DNA from: Megascapheus bottae
Taxonomy: Eukaryota > Chordata > Mammalia > Rodentia > Geomyidae
Reading direction: 5' to 3'
Assembly (NCBI GenBank): GCA_024803745.1
Contig: JANJXV010000040.1
Coordinates: 4,926,159 to 4,990,158 of the forward strand
DNA length: 64,000 bases
The notes under the pieces were generated by a model, which searched no databases, was not told where the DNA came from, and worked only from the letters and a program-made list of their open reading frames with translations. How positions within the stretch are numbered: the first letter of the stretch is position 1; each line of letters opens with the position of its first letter. Positions 55,024 through 64,000 of this stretch are shown here, piece by piece. Position numbers and translations under genes: made by a program.

Positions 55024-56527
55024 CTTGGTACATTTGAAATCTCTCTCTCTCTGTCCCATTTTTGAGGCAGCTCTGGTTACCAAGGCATAATACGTCTCCT
55101 CCAAAAGGCACTTCATGAAATAAGAAATTGAATAGGGAGAATGGAAATGTGGAAAAACCACTATAAAAGGCAGAAGTTGGATAGGACTTTTGGTGTGAGT
55201 TGGGTCCGGAAATATAAAATACACGGTGATAAAAATGCCAACACGGTACAGGGAATCATTCCATTGGGAGGTAGAGGTACTGGCTAGAAAATTAAATTCA
55301 CTAACAACTGATGCTAACGCCAAATGTTGGAGATTCAGTGCTAAGAAGACACAATTGCATTATCTGAATGAAGCCGATGGCTACAAATATACAATGACAA
55401 CCTACAGCAGAGCTGGACCAAAATATACTTACCGAGGCACAGGGCATTGTTAAAAGAGCCTAAGAAAAATACATTTTACCTAGGAATACAAGCGCATGCC
55501 TAGAATCCTAGCTACTCTAGAGGCCCTGAGCTTTTGTGCTCAAGCCACAGCTCCAATTCCAGGTTGGTTGGTTTGTTTTGGTGCTTAATTCGAGACAAGA
55601 GCCTCTTTGACTTTTCCTGCCTGGTTTCTCACCAGATTGCTCGGATCTCAGCTTCCAGTTGGTCTGTGGAGTGGTAGAGATTTTTAAGTCACTCTCTGTT
55701 GCTTGTTTGAAGTATGCCTTGTGGGAATAAATCTTGTAAAACATCAAGATGCAGAGTTAATAATAATAATAAAAAAAAGTCTCAGAGCAGCAGATGGTCC
55801 ATGTATAGAGTTCTCAACCATGCCATAAATATTGAAATCCCCCAGCCCAACAAACAAAGAGACTGGGTTTCTTAAGTCACGGTGACACGGAAGAGATGTT
55901 GAGAATGGTCACGTTAGCATACACACTAAATGAACCGCTCTTCATTTTTTTCATTTTGTCCATTGATTTAAAAAGAATTAAAAAAAAAGTCATATTTTCC
56001 AGAGGCCGGGCAAGAGACAACACGTCAAGTAGTAAAATGAAAGAGCAGAATGCAAAGGGGAAGACCAAAAAATATGTATCTATGTGATGGGCTTTTCTCC
56101 TGTGCATGCGGATGGGCAGGAAAATGACAGAGGTGGTTGATTCTCCACATTCTGTTTGTTTGGTTCACCACCCAGGAGGGGAAAGGCCTTTAGAACGTGA
56201 CCTGGGTGAAACAGCTTTGGTTTTTTTAATCTCCCTTCCCTTTCTTTCTCCCAGCCCATCTGACTTGCTTAGAGATAACTTTGGCCAAAGGTCATTTTAT
56301 CCCCCACCCCACCTCTTTTTTGCCCCCCCCCCCCCTGGGCCTTCAAGTCCTGCCAGGGCCTGAAAGATTATCAGCTCATTAGAATCCAGGGTGGGGAGAA
56401 TGAAGGAGATAATGAAGGAATCCACAACTGCTGGGGAATGAGGAAATAAGAGGAGCTGAGGGGACGACGGCCTCCCGTGGAGTCCTGTGTGTGTCCCTGG
56501 AATGAGGCTCACCAGGCCTCAGATCAT
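55024..56527. other. Mostly unique intergenic sequence
   Basis: 1.5 kb with only a weak SINE-like trace at 55480-55665, followed by unique sequence with a C-run (56325-56335). No exon recognised. Confidence 0.4.
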
Positions 56528-57387
56528 TCATTCATCCACTCACTCACTCACTCACTCACTCACTCATTCTCTCACTCACTCACTCACTCACTCACTCATT
56601 CACTCACTCACTCACTCATTCACTCACTCATTCACTCACTCACTCACTTATTCATTCACTCATTCACTCACTCACTCACTCATTCACTCACTCACTCACT
56701 TATTCATTCACTCACTCACTTATTCATTCATTCACTCACTCACTTATTCACTCACTCACTTATTCATTCACTGACTCACTCACTCACTCACTCATTCACT
56801 GACTCACTCACTCACTCATTCACTCACTCACTCACTCATTCACTCACTCACTCACTCATTCATTCACTGACTCACTCACTCACTCATTCACTGACTCACT
56901 CACTCATTCACTCACTCACTTATTCATTCATTCACTCATTCACTCACTCACTCACTCATTCACTCACTCACTCACTTATTCATTCATTCATTCACTCATT
57001 CACTCACTCACTCACTCATTCACTCACTCACTCATTCACTCACTTATTCATTCATTCATTCACTCATTCACTCACTCACTCATTCACTCACTCACTTATT
57101 CATTCATTACTCACTCATTCACTTACTCACTCATTCACTCATTCACTCATTCACTCACTCACTCACTCATTCACTCACTTATTCATTCATTCATTCACTC
57201 ATTCACTCACTCACTCACTCATTCACTCACTCATTCACTCACTTATTCATTCATTCATTCACTCATTCACTTACTCACTCATTCACTCACTCACTCATTC
57301 ATTCATTCACTCATTCATTCACACATTCACTCACGCACTCATTCACTCATTCATTCATTCACTCACTCACTCACTCACTCATTCATC
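56528..57387. repeat. (CACT)/(CATT)n tetranucleotide array, about 860 bp
   Basis: CACT and CATT units in varied order, with occasional CACTGACT and TTAT variants. It reads open as a 309-residue Thr-His-Ser-Leu repeat frame, which I regard as an artefact of the repeat. Confidence 0.96.
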
Positions 57388-57527
57388 CATTCCTGGCCAG
57401 GACTGAGGGGTGAACTCTGGACCCTTCACAGAGCCGCCCCAGCTCCAGCTCAGTGTGGCTGCTTCATGCAGATCTGTTATTTTCAAGGGAATACTGCACG
57501 ACCCCCCCACCCCCCCCACCCAGGACT

Positions 57528-57780
57528 GCAAGGGGGAGGGGGAACGGGGGAGGGGGGAGGAGGAGGAAGGGAAGGAGGGGGGAGGGGGGAGGAGGAGGGA
57601 GGAGGGGGGAGGGGGAGGAAGGGGGGAATGGAGAGGAGGAGGAGGAGGGAGGAGGGGAAGGGAGGGAGGGAAGGAGGAGGGAGGAGGAGGGGGGACGAGG
57701 GTGGGGGAGGGGGAGGGAGGAGAAGGGGGAGGAGGGTGGGGGAGAGGGAGGGGGAGGGGGAGGGGGGTTGGAGGAGGCGG
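57528..57780 (+). repeat. G-rich polypurine tract upstream of PLEKHA5
   Basis: About 250 bp of GGGGGAGGAGGAAGG-type sequence, nearly all purine on the plus strand, with many G-runs of three or more. Confidence 0.95.
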
Positions 57781-58008
57781 CGGGCAGGGCAGGCTCTGGG
57801 CAGGTGAAGCCCGCCGCGCGCTCCCCCAGAGCAGCTCTTCTAGAAGGCCCTGCAGAGGCTCAGGATCCCCGCCCGCCCTGCTCACCTCCCACGGCGAGGC
57901 GGGGATCCCCGGGGTCAAACCCCCGGCTGCGACCAACAAAAGGAGACCCCGGGACGTGCGCGGCCAGGGGACCTGCGCGGCCGGGGGCGGGGCCGCGGGG
58001 GGGCGGGC

Positions 58009-58205
58009 GTGCGGAGGGAGGCCTGCGATTGGGTGGGGCGTGAAGAGGGCCCGCCAGTGGGCGGGGCGTGCAGAGGCAGGCCTGCGATTGGGTGGGGCGT
58101 GAAGAGGGCCCGCCAGTGGGCGGGGCGTGCGGAGGCAGGCCTGCGATTGGGTGGGGCGTGCAGGGGGAGGCCTGCGATTGGGTGGGGCGTGAAGAAGGCC
58201 GAGAA
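58009..58205 (+). repeat. 59-bp tandem repeat with ATTGG and GC boxes
   Basis: ATTGG boxes at 58028, 58087, 58146 and 58177 (spacing 59, 59, 31), each in GCCTGCGATTGGGTGGGGCG and followed in three units by GTGGGCGGGGC. Confidence 0.93.
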
Positions 58206-58310
58206 GTGGGCGGGGCATGAGCGGTGGGCGGTGGACGGCGCGAGCATGTGGGCAGGGCGTCCGGTGAATGGAGGCGGGGGGTGGGGTGGGAAGGGGCGTG
58301 GACAGAGTGA

Positions 58311-58525
58311 GAGTGGGCGTGGCCACGCGCGAGAAGAGTACGGGGGTGGCAGCGCGCGGGGGCGGGGCCCGGGCGACGCCGGGGGAGGAGCTTTGCGGGA
58401 GTGGGCGTGGCTACGCGGGGAGAGTATGGGGGGTGGAGCGCACGGGGGCGGGGCCTGGGCGACGCCGGGGGAGGAGCTTTGCGGGAGTGGGCGTGGCCAC
58501 GCGCGGGGAGGGTCACGGCGTGGCG
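58311..58525 (+). repeat. About 87-bp tandem repeat in PLEKHA5 promoter
   Basis: GAGTGGGCGTGGC occurs at 58311, 58399 and 58485 (spacing 88 and 86), with GGGGGAGGAGCTTTGCGG in two units. Confidence 0.92.
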
Positions 58526-58801
58526 GCGCGGGGCGTGGCCTGCGGTGGGCGTGGCCCGCGGCGGGCGGGCGGGCGCGGCGCGGCGGCGTCGCCCATCCCC
58601 CGAGCGCGGCGGCGGCGGCGGCGGTGGCGGCGGCGGTGGCGGCGGGGCGGCGGCCCGGAGGCGATGCCGAGGGGCGGCGACGCGGGCCGGCGCGGGCCGG
58701 GGCGGCAGGGCGGGCGGCGCGGGCGGGGGTAGGGCTCGCGGGCCGGCGCTCCCTCTGCTCCTCCTCCTCCCCCGCTCCTCCCCGGCGGCCCCGGCGCAGA
58801 C

Positions 58802-58893
58802 ATGGCGGCGGACCTGAGCCTGGAGTGGCTGTGCTCGCTGCCCCGCTCCTGGACGTACGGGATCACGCGGGGCGGCCGCGTCTTCTTCATCAA
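58802..58893 (+). CDS. PLEKHA5: PLEKHA5 coding exon 1 (start, WW domain 1)
   Basis: Start of pleckstrin homology domain-containing family A member 5, an adaptor with two N-terminal WW domains and a PH domain that binds phosphoinositides. From the literature, the WW domains of the PLEKHA5/6/7 group bind PDZD11. The exon codes MAADLSLEWLCSLPRSWTYG and ten more residues, then AA of a split Asn codon before AA|GTGAGG. The ATG has a good context (CAGACATGG). WW domain 1 starts at about residue 13 (LPRSWTYG, first Trp at 17) and continues into exon 2. The human protein, from memory, begins MAADLNLEW, so the start is well supported. Confidence 0.95.
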
Positions 58894-58974
58894 GTGAGGC
58901 CGGGGGCGCGGGGCGGCGCGGGCGGCTCCGGGTTCCGGGCTCCGGGCCCCGCTCACCGCCCCGTGTCCCCGCAG

Positions 58975-59054
58975 CGAGGAGGCCCAGAGCACCACCTGGC
59001 TGCACCCGCTCACCGGCGAGGCCGTGGTCACCGGGCACCGGCGGCCGAGCTCCG
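58975..59054 (+). CDS. PLEKHA5: PLEKHA5 coding exon 2 (WW domain 1 end)
   Basis: This exon is 80 nt: one base completing Asn31, 26 codons, and G of a split Asp. The acceptor is GTCCCCGCAG|C and the donor CTCCG|GTAAGG. It codes EEAQSTTWLHPLTGEAVVTG and HRRPSS. The second WW-domain Trp is residue 39 and the closing Pro residue 42, so WW domain 1 is complete. The intron between exons 1 and 2 is only 81 bp and very GC-rich. The downstream intron contains the large minisatellite. Confidence 0.95.
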
Positions 59055-59232
59055 GTAAGGGGGGCCGGGCCCGCGGCCGCGGCTGCTGCTGCTCCCCCTC
59101 CTCCTCCCCCTCCTCCCCCTCCCCCTCCCCCGCACCCCCGCCGGCCCCCCGGGGACCCCGCACCCCCGCCGCGTGTCCCCCACCCGGGGAGCGGCCTGCG
59201 CCGGAGCCCAGCCTGCCCGCCGGGGGGCGGCC

Positions 59233-62104
59233 GGGGGAGATCGAGGGGTGCAGAGATCCGGGGAGAGATTGAGGGTGCAGAGACCCGGGGAGAGATCGAG
59301 GGGTGCAGAGACCTGGGGAGAGATCGAGGGGTGCAGAGACCTGGGGAGAGATCGAGGGGTGCAGAGACCCGGGGAGATCGAGGGGTGCAGAGACCTGGAG
59401 AGATCTAGGGGTGCAGAGACCTGGAGAGATCGAGGGGCGCAGAGACCCGGAGAGATCGAGGGGTGCAGAGACCCGGGGAGATCGAGGGGTGCAGAGACCC
59501 GGAGAGATCGAGGGGTGCAGAGACCCGGAGAGATCGAGGGGTGCAGAGACCCGGGGAGATCGAGGGGCGCAGAGACCCGGAGAGATCGAGGGGTGCAGAG
59601 ACCCGGGGAGATCGAGGGGTGCAGAGACCCGGAGAGATCGAGGGGTGCAGAGACCCGGAGAGATCGAGGGGTGCAGAGACCTGGAGAGATCGAGGGGTGC
59701 AGAGACCCGGAGAGATCGAGGGGTGCAGAGACCCGGAGAGATCGAGGGGCGCAGAGACCCGGGGAGATCGAGGGGTGCAGAGACCCGGAGAGATCGAGGG
59801 GCGCAGAGACCCGGGGAGATCGAGGGGCGCAGAGACCCGGAGAGATCGAGGGGTGCAGAGACCCGGAGAGATCGAGGGGTGCAGAGACCCGGAGAGATCG
59901 AGGGGTGCAGAGACCCGGGGAGATCGAGGGGTGCAGAGACCCGGAGAGATCGAGGGGTGCAGAGACCTGGAGAGATCGAGGGGTGCAGAGACCTGGAGAG
60001 ATCGAGGGGTGCAGAGATCCGGGGAGAGATCGAGGGGTGCAGAGACCCGGAGAGATCGAGGGGTGCAGAGACCTGGAGAGATCGAGGGGTGCAGAGATCC
60101 GGGGAGAGATCGAGGGGTGCAGAGACCTGGAGAGAGATCGAGGGGTGCAGAGACCCAGGGAGAGATCGAGGGGTGCAGAGACCCGGGGAGAGATTGAGGG
60201 TGCAGAGACCCGGAGAGATCGAGGGGTGCAGAGACCCGGGGAGAGATTGAGGGTGCAGAGACCTGGAGAGATCGAGGGGTGCAGAGACCCGGAGAGATCG
60301 AGGGGTGCAGAGACCTGGGGAGAGATCGAGGGGTGCAGAGACCTGGAGAGATCTAGGGGTGCAGAGACCTGGAGAGATCGAGGGGTGCAGAGACCCGGGG
60401 AGAGATTGAGGGTGCAGAGACCTGGAGAGATCGAGGGGTGCAGAGACCTGGAGAGAGATCGAGGGGTGCAGAGACCCGGGGAGATCGAGGGGTGCACAGA
60501 CCTGGGGAGAGTTCGAGGGGTGCAGAGACCCGGGGAGAGATCGAGGGGTGCACAGACCCGGGGAGAGATCGAGGGGTGCAGAGCCCCGGGGAGGTCAAGG
60601 GGTGCAGAGACCTGGAGAGATTGAGGGGTGCACAGACCTGGGGATGGGTCGAGGGGTGCAGAGACCTGGGGAGGTCGAGGGGTGCAGAGACCTGGAGAGG
60701 GATCAAGGGGTGCACAGACCTGGGGAGGAGTCGAGGGGTACAGAGACCTGGAGAGGGATCAAGAGGTGCAGAGACCGGGAGAGGGATCCAGGGGTGCACA
60801 GACCTGGGGAGGAGTTGAGGGTGCAGAGACTTGGGGAGGTCAAGGGGTGCAGAGACCTGGAGAGGGATCAAGTGGTTCAGAGACCTGGAGAGGGATTGAA
60901 GGGTGCTGAGACATGGGGAGATGGAGGGGTGCAGAGACCTGAGGAGGTCAAGGGGTATAGAGACCTGGAGAGAGATTGAGGGGTGCACAGACATGGAGAG
61001 AGATCGAGGGGTGCAGAGACCTGGAGATTGAGGGGTGCACAGACCTGGGGAGGGATCGAGGGGTGCACAGACCTGAGGAGGTCAAGGGGTACAGAGACCT
61101 GGAGAGAGATTGAGGGGTGCACAGACATGGAGAGAGATCGAGGGGTGCAGAGACCTGGAGATTGAGGGGTGCACAGACCTGGGGAGGGATCGAGGGGTGC
61201 ACAGACCTGAGGAGGTCAAGGGGTACAGAGACCTGGAGAGAGATTGAGGGGTGCACAGACATGGAGAGGGATCGAGGGGTGCAGAGACCCGGAGAGATCG
61301 AGGGGTGCACAGACCTGGGGAGGGATCGAGGGGTGCACAGACCTGAGGAGGTCAAGGGGTACAGAGACCTGGAGAGAGATTGAGGGGTGCACAGACCTGG
61401 GGAGGGATCGAGGGGTGCACAGACCTGAGGAGGTCAAGGGGTGCACAGACCTTGAGAGAGATCGAGGGGTGCAGAGACCTGGAGAGGGATCGAGGGGTGC
61501 AGAGACCTGGAGAGAGATTGAGGGGTGCACAGACCTGGGGAGGGGTCGAGGGGTGCAGAGACCTGGAGAGGGATCCAGGGGTGCACAGACCTGGGGAGGA
61601 GTTGAGGGTGCAGAGACCTGGGGAGGTCAAGGGGTGCAGAGACCTAGAGAGGGATCAAGGGGTTCAGAGACCTGGAGAGGGATTGAGGGGTACTGAGACA
61701 TGGGGAGATGGAGGGGTGCAGAGACCTGAGGAGGTCGAGGGGTGCAGAGACCTGGAGAGAGATTGAGGGGTGCACAGACCTGGAGAGAGATCGAGGGGTG
61801 CACAGACCTGGAGAGGTCGAGGGGTGCAGAGACCTGGAGAGATTGAGGGGTGCACACACCTGGGGAGGGGTCGAGGGGTGCAGAGACCTGGAAAGGGATC
61901 CAGGGGTGCACAGACCTGGGGAGGGATTGAGGGGTGCTGAGACATGGGGAGGTCAAGGGGTGCAGAGACCTGGAGAGGGATCGAGGGGTGCAGAGACCTG
62001 GAGAGAGATCGAGGGGTGCACAGACATGGAGAGGGATCGAGGGGTGCAGAGACCTGGGGAGGGGTCAAGGGGTGCACAGACCTGGGGAGGTCGAGGGGTA
62101 CTCA
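59233..62104 (+). repeat. 2.9-kb minisatellite, 26-28-bp unit, PLEKHA5 intron 2
   Basis: Roughly 105 units of the type AGATCGAGGGGTGCAGAGAC plus CCGG(GG/AG), starting 178 bp after exon 2. The first half is CpG-containing (ATCGAGG, ACCCGG). The second half is mostly GCACAGACCTGG with CpG-losing variants, and it has higher-order units. Because the period is not a multiple of three and stops are rare, long open frames occur on both strands; these are not genes. Confidence 0.97.
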
Positions 62105-62939
62105 GCCCTCCTGAGGGCGATCGTGGGGTCCCCCCAGCCCCTTCCCCGTGGGCCTCTCCGCTGCAGGGGTGGCCCGACAGAGATGGTTGAGGAAGCTGGC
62201 CGGGCGCTGGCCTGGGGGATCCAGGGGCCCCGGGGCTGGGGCCGGCTTGCTTTTGTCATTCTCTGTTTACAAGCGGGGTGCTTGTTTGTCTGAGATGAAA
62301 CACGTGTTCCCAGGCAGGCCGAGGGCCTGGGGCTGCCAAGGCTGGGGATGGGGGGGGGAGGCCGGGGCCTGGGGCTGCCAAGGCTGGGGATGGGGGGGGA
62401 GAGGCCGGGAGAGGCCGGGGCCTGGGGCCCTGCGGGGAGGGACAGGAGGAAAAGAGCCCAGCTGCCTGCTCTGAGCACCCCGAGGTCTAGAACTCTCCAG
62501 CTGAGCCATCCCGCCCCTCCTGTTAAACCCCAAGGCCAGAGTTCAGCAAAGGGGTAAAAGGGTGGTCCACGTTTGAAGGGGAAAATACATACAGAAGAAG
62601 AAAGCAGAGCAGGGGGAGGGAGGAGGCTGGCTGAGCAGGCTAGGGGCGCCCGGTTTTAGTGGAGGGCAGGGCTCTTCTGACTAAGGCATCCTTTCGTCCC
62701 CCCCCCACCCCCCACCCTGCACCTGTCAGGTGTGCCGCCTGTAGACAGATCACGCGTTTTATTAAAGAAAAAAAGCCATCCACCCTCATCACCAACTCCA
62801 GCACCTATGAGCCGAGGGGAAGCACTTTCCTCTCATGTGGTTTGGACCTGGCTCTTTTTATTTATTAGTGCTCTGGTTTGATTAGCTTGGACTCCAGCTT
62901 ACTGTACTATAAACATCCATGCCTATTTAGTTGTTTATT
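62105..62939. other. PLEKHA5 intron 2, GC-rich unique part
   Basis: Includes a 42-bp imperfect tandem repeat (CCTGGGGCTGCCAAGG at 62326 and 62368, weak third copy near 62421) and a C-run (62699-62712). No exon. Confidence 0.5.
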
Positions 62940-63170
62940 TGGTCAGTCCTGGGTCTTGAACTCAGGGCCCGGGCGCTGTCCCTGAGCTGCTTTCCCTCCA
63001 GGCTGGCGCTCTACCCCTTGAACCCCAGCTCCACGTCTGGTTTTCTGGTGGTTTCACTGGAGATCAGAGTCTCCTGGACTTTCCTGCCCGGGCTGGCTTT
63101 GAACCTGTGATCCTCAGATCTCAGCCTCCTGAGTCGCCGGGAGGACAGGCGGGAAACACCAGTGCCGGGC
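62940..63170 (-). repeat. B1-like/Geo-tail composite SINE
   Basis: Full-length young-looking copy in PLEKHA5 intron 2, preceded by a TTTATTTGG tail. Confidence 0.9.
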
Positions 63171-63362
63171 AATCTTTTTTATTTTCTACCACTAATGTTT
63201 TTCCAGTCTGTACACTTTTTTTTTTTTTTTAAAGTTAGAAACCTACATGAGTGAAAACAGTTGCTCATGAAAACAAAACAGTCTGAAGCTTAGTCTGCTC
63301 TTCCATGGAAATAATACTAATGGTAATCTATTTATCTATCTATTTATCTATTTTTTTTTTAG

Positions 63363-63420
63363 ATTTGCCCACTGGCTGGGAAGAGGCATACACCTTTGAA
63401 GGTGCAAGATATTACATCAA
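63363..63420 (+). CDS. PLEKHA5: PLEKHA5 coding exon 3 (WW domain 2, first half)
   Basis: This exon is 58 nt: two bases completing Asp58, 18 codons, and AA of a split Asn. The acceptor is a T-run followed by TTTTTTAG|AT and the donor is ATCAA|GTGAGT. It codes LPTGWEEAYTFEGARYYI, the start of WW domain 2, with its first Trp at residue 63 and the Tyr-Tyr pair of the middle strand. The second WW Trp position and the rest of the domain lie in the next exon, outside the window. Both WW-domain exons end in ATC-AA|GTGAG, the same codon phase and splice context as exon 1, consistent with an old internal duplication. Confidence 0.96.
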
Positions 63421-63564
63421 GTGAGTCTTATTATTTCTGATTTTCTCCCCCCGCCCCCCCGGGTAATTTACAATCTGTAATCTCTGCTCAGTATTTGGTT
63501 GATGGTTTGTCCAGAGTTGGCCATGACGCTTTAAGGTTTTTTGTTTTTCCTTTGTGTGTGTGTG

Positions 63565-63793
63565 TGACTCATGGGGCTTGAGCTCTGGGCCCGGGCATTG
63601 TCCCTGAGCTCTTCAGCTCAAGGATAGCGCCCTACCCCTTGAGCCACAGTGCCACTTCCCGTGTTGTAGTGGTTAATTGGCAATGAGTCTCACCAACGTT
63701 TTTAGTGCCCGGGCTGGCTTTGAACCTCGGTCCTCCGATCTCAGCCTCCTGAGTAGCTAGAATTTACAGGTGTGAGCCACCTCGCCCGGCTGC
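63565..63793 (-). repeat. B1-like/Geo-tail composite SINE
   Basis: Older full-length copy in PLEKHA5 intron 3. Its head resembles generic Alu/B1 text (TACAGGTGTGAGCCACCTC in reverse). Confidence 0.85.
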
Positions 63794-64000
63794 TTGAAGG
63801 CTTTTTTGTTTATCATACAATGTGGATTATATACTGTAGTTTTGAAATTTTGAGCACAGAAAAGAATAATATTCTTGGTTTTCCTGTTACTTTTTTTCTG
63901 CCTAATAAGTGATTGGTTGAATTGAGAATTGGTTTGTGGCTGCGGTTAGATTTTTTTTTGGTGTTTCTCCTGTATCTGTTACCGATGCGGACAACATGGC
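63794..64000. other. PLEKHA5 intron 3, unique sequence
   Basis: Single-copy-looking sequence to the window edge; no exon seen. Confidence 0.45.

Larger units (their letters stand above)
57780..59230 (+). promoter_or_regulatory. PLEKHA5: PLEKHA5 CpG-island promoter region
   Basis: Very GC-rich and dense in CpG, covering the sequence upstream of the PLEKHA5 ATG, coding exons 1-2 and the start of intron 2. It contains many GGGCGG/GGGGCGTG Sp/KLF-type boxes and four ATTGG boxes, mostly within tandem repeats. No TATA box is seen, as expected for a CpG-island promoter. The transcription start cannot be fixed from sequence; it should lie between about 58560 and 58790. Confidence 0.82.

Noticed and set aside
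55226..55453. 75-codon frame in unique sequence
   Set aside because: No family resemblance, no splice context; length within chance.
56477..57406. 309-codon Thr-His-Ser-Leu-rich frame
   Set aside because: Produced by the CACT/CATT array; no complexity, no homology.
57379..59038. Long minus-strand Pro/Arg-rich frames opposite the PLEKHA5 promoter
   Set aside because: CpG-island sequence has few stop codons; these overlap the true plus-strand exons and tandem repeats.
59028..60624. Open frames of 480-490 codons on both strands
   Set aside because: They lie in the 26-28-bp minisatellite. Both strands and several frames are open at once, the peptides are period repeats, and no start or splice context supports them.
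60353..62077. CRISPR-like look of the regular short repeats
   Set aside because: The units are contiguous without unique spacers and the genome is clearly mammalian.

Overview
This window is nuclear DNA from a rodent, carrying parts of three protein-coding genes in the order PLCZ1 (minus strand, N-terminal half) - CAPZA3 (plus strand, complete) - PLEKHA5 (plus strand, first three coding exons). I recall this as the conserved mammalian order (human 12p12.3, mouse chromosome 6). Two abundant SINE families dominate the rest. One has a tRNA-Ala/ID-like left half, the other a 7SL/B1-like left half, and both end in the same tRNA-like right half. The first matches my memory of the IDL-Geo SINE described from Geomyoidea (kangaroo rats, pocket mice, pocket gophers), so a geomyoid rodent is my best guess. 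That assignment rests on memory, not on a search.

Region by region. 1-7136 holds seven coding exons of PLCZ1 read right to left (N-terminal region, EF hands, X domain, start of the X-Y linker); the Y and C2 exons lie beyond the left edge. The intron between the first two coding exons has AT-AC ends and U12-type (minor spliceosome) signals. 7137-8984 is the head-to-head spacer between PLCZ1 and CAPZA3. 8985-9881 is the single-exon CAPZA3 gene (298 codons). 9882-56500 is an intergenic tract with more than 60 SINE copies, many microsatellites, two L1-like stretches and a 109-bp tandem repeat rich in CCAAT and GC boxes (36901-37227). 56528-57780 is a CATT/CACT array followed by a G-rich polypurine tract. 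57780-59230 is the PLEKHA5 CpG-island promoter, itself largely made of two tandem-repeat blocks, followed by coding exons 1 and 2. 59233-62104 is a 2.9-kb minisatellite of 26-28-bp units in PLEKHA5 intron 2. 63363-63420 is PLEKHA5 coding exon 3.

Function. PLCZ1 (sperm phospholipase C zeta, the egg-activation factor) and CAPZA3 (spermatid actin-capping alpha-3) are both male-germline genes in a divergent arrangement about 1.9 kb apart. PLEKHA5 is an unrelated broadly expressed WW/PH-domain adaptor with its own CpG island. I found no novel protein-coding system. The notable features are the minor-class intron, the tandem-repeat architecture around PLEKHA5, the SINE head exchange and the unusually short CAPZA3-PLEKHA5 interval.
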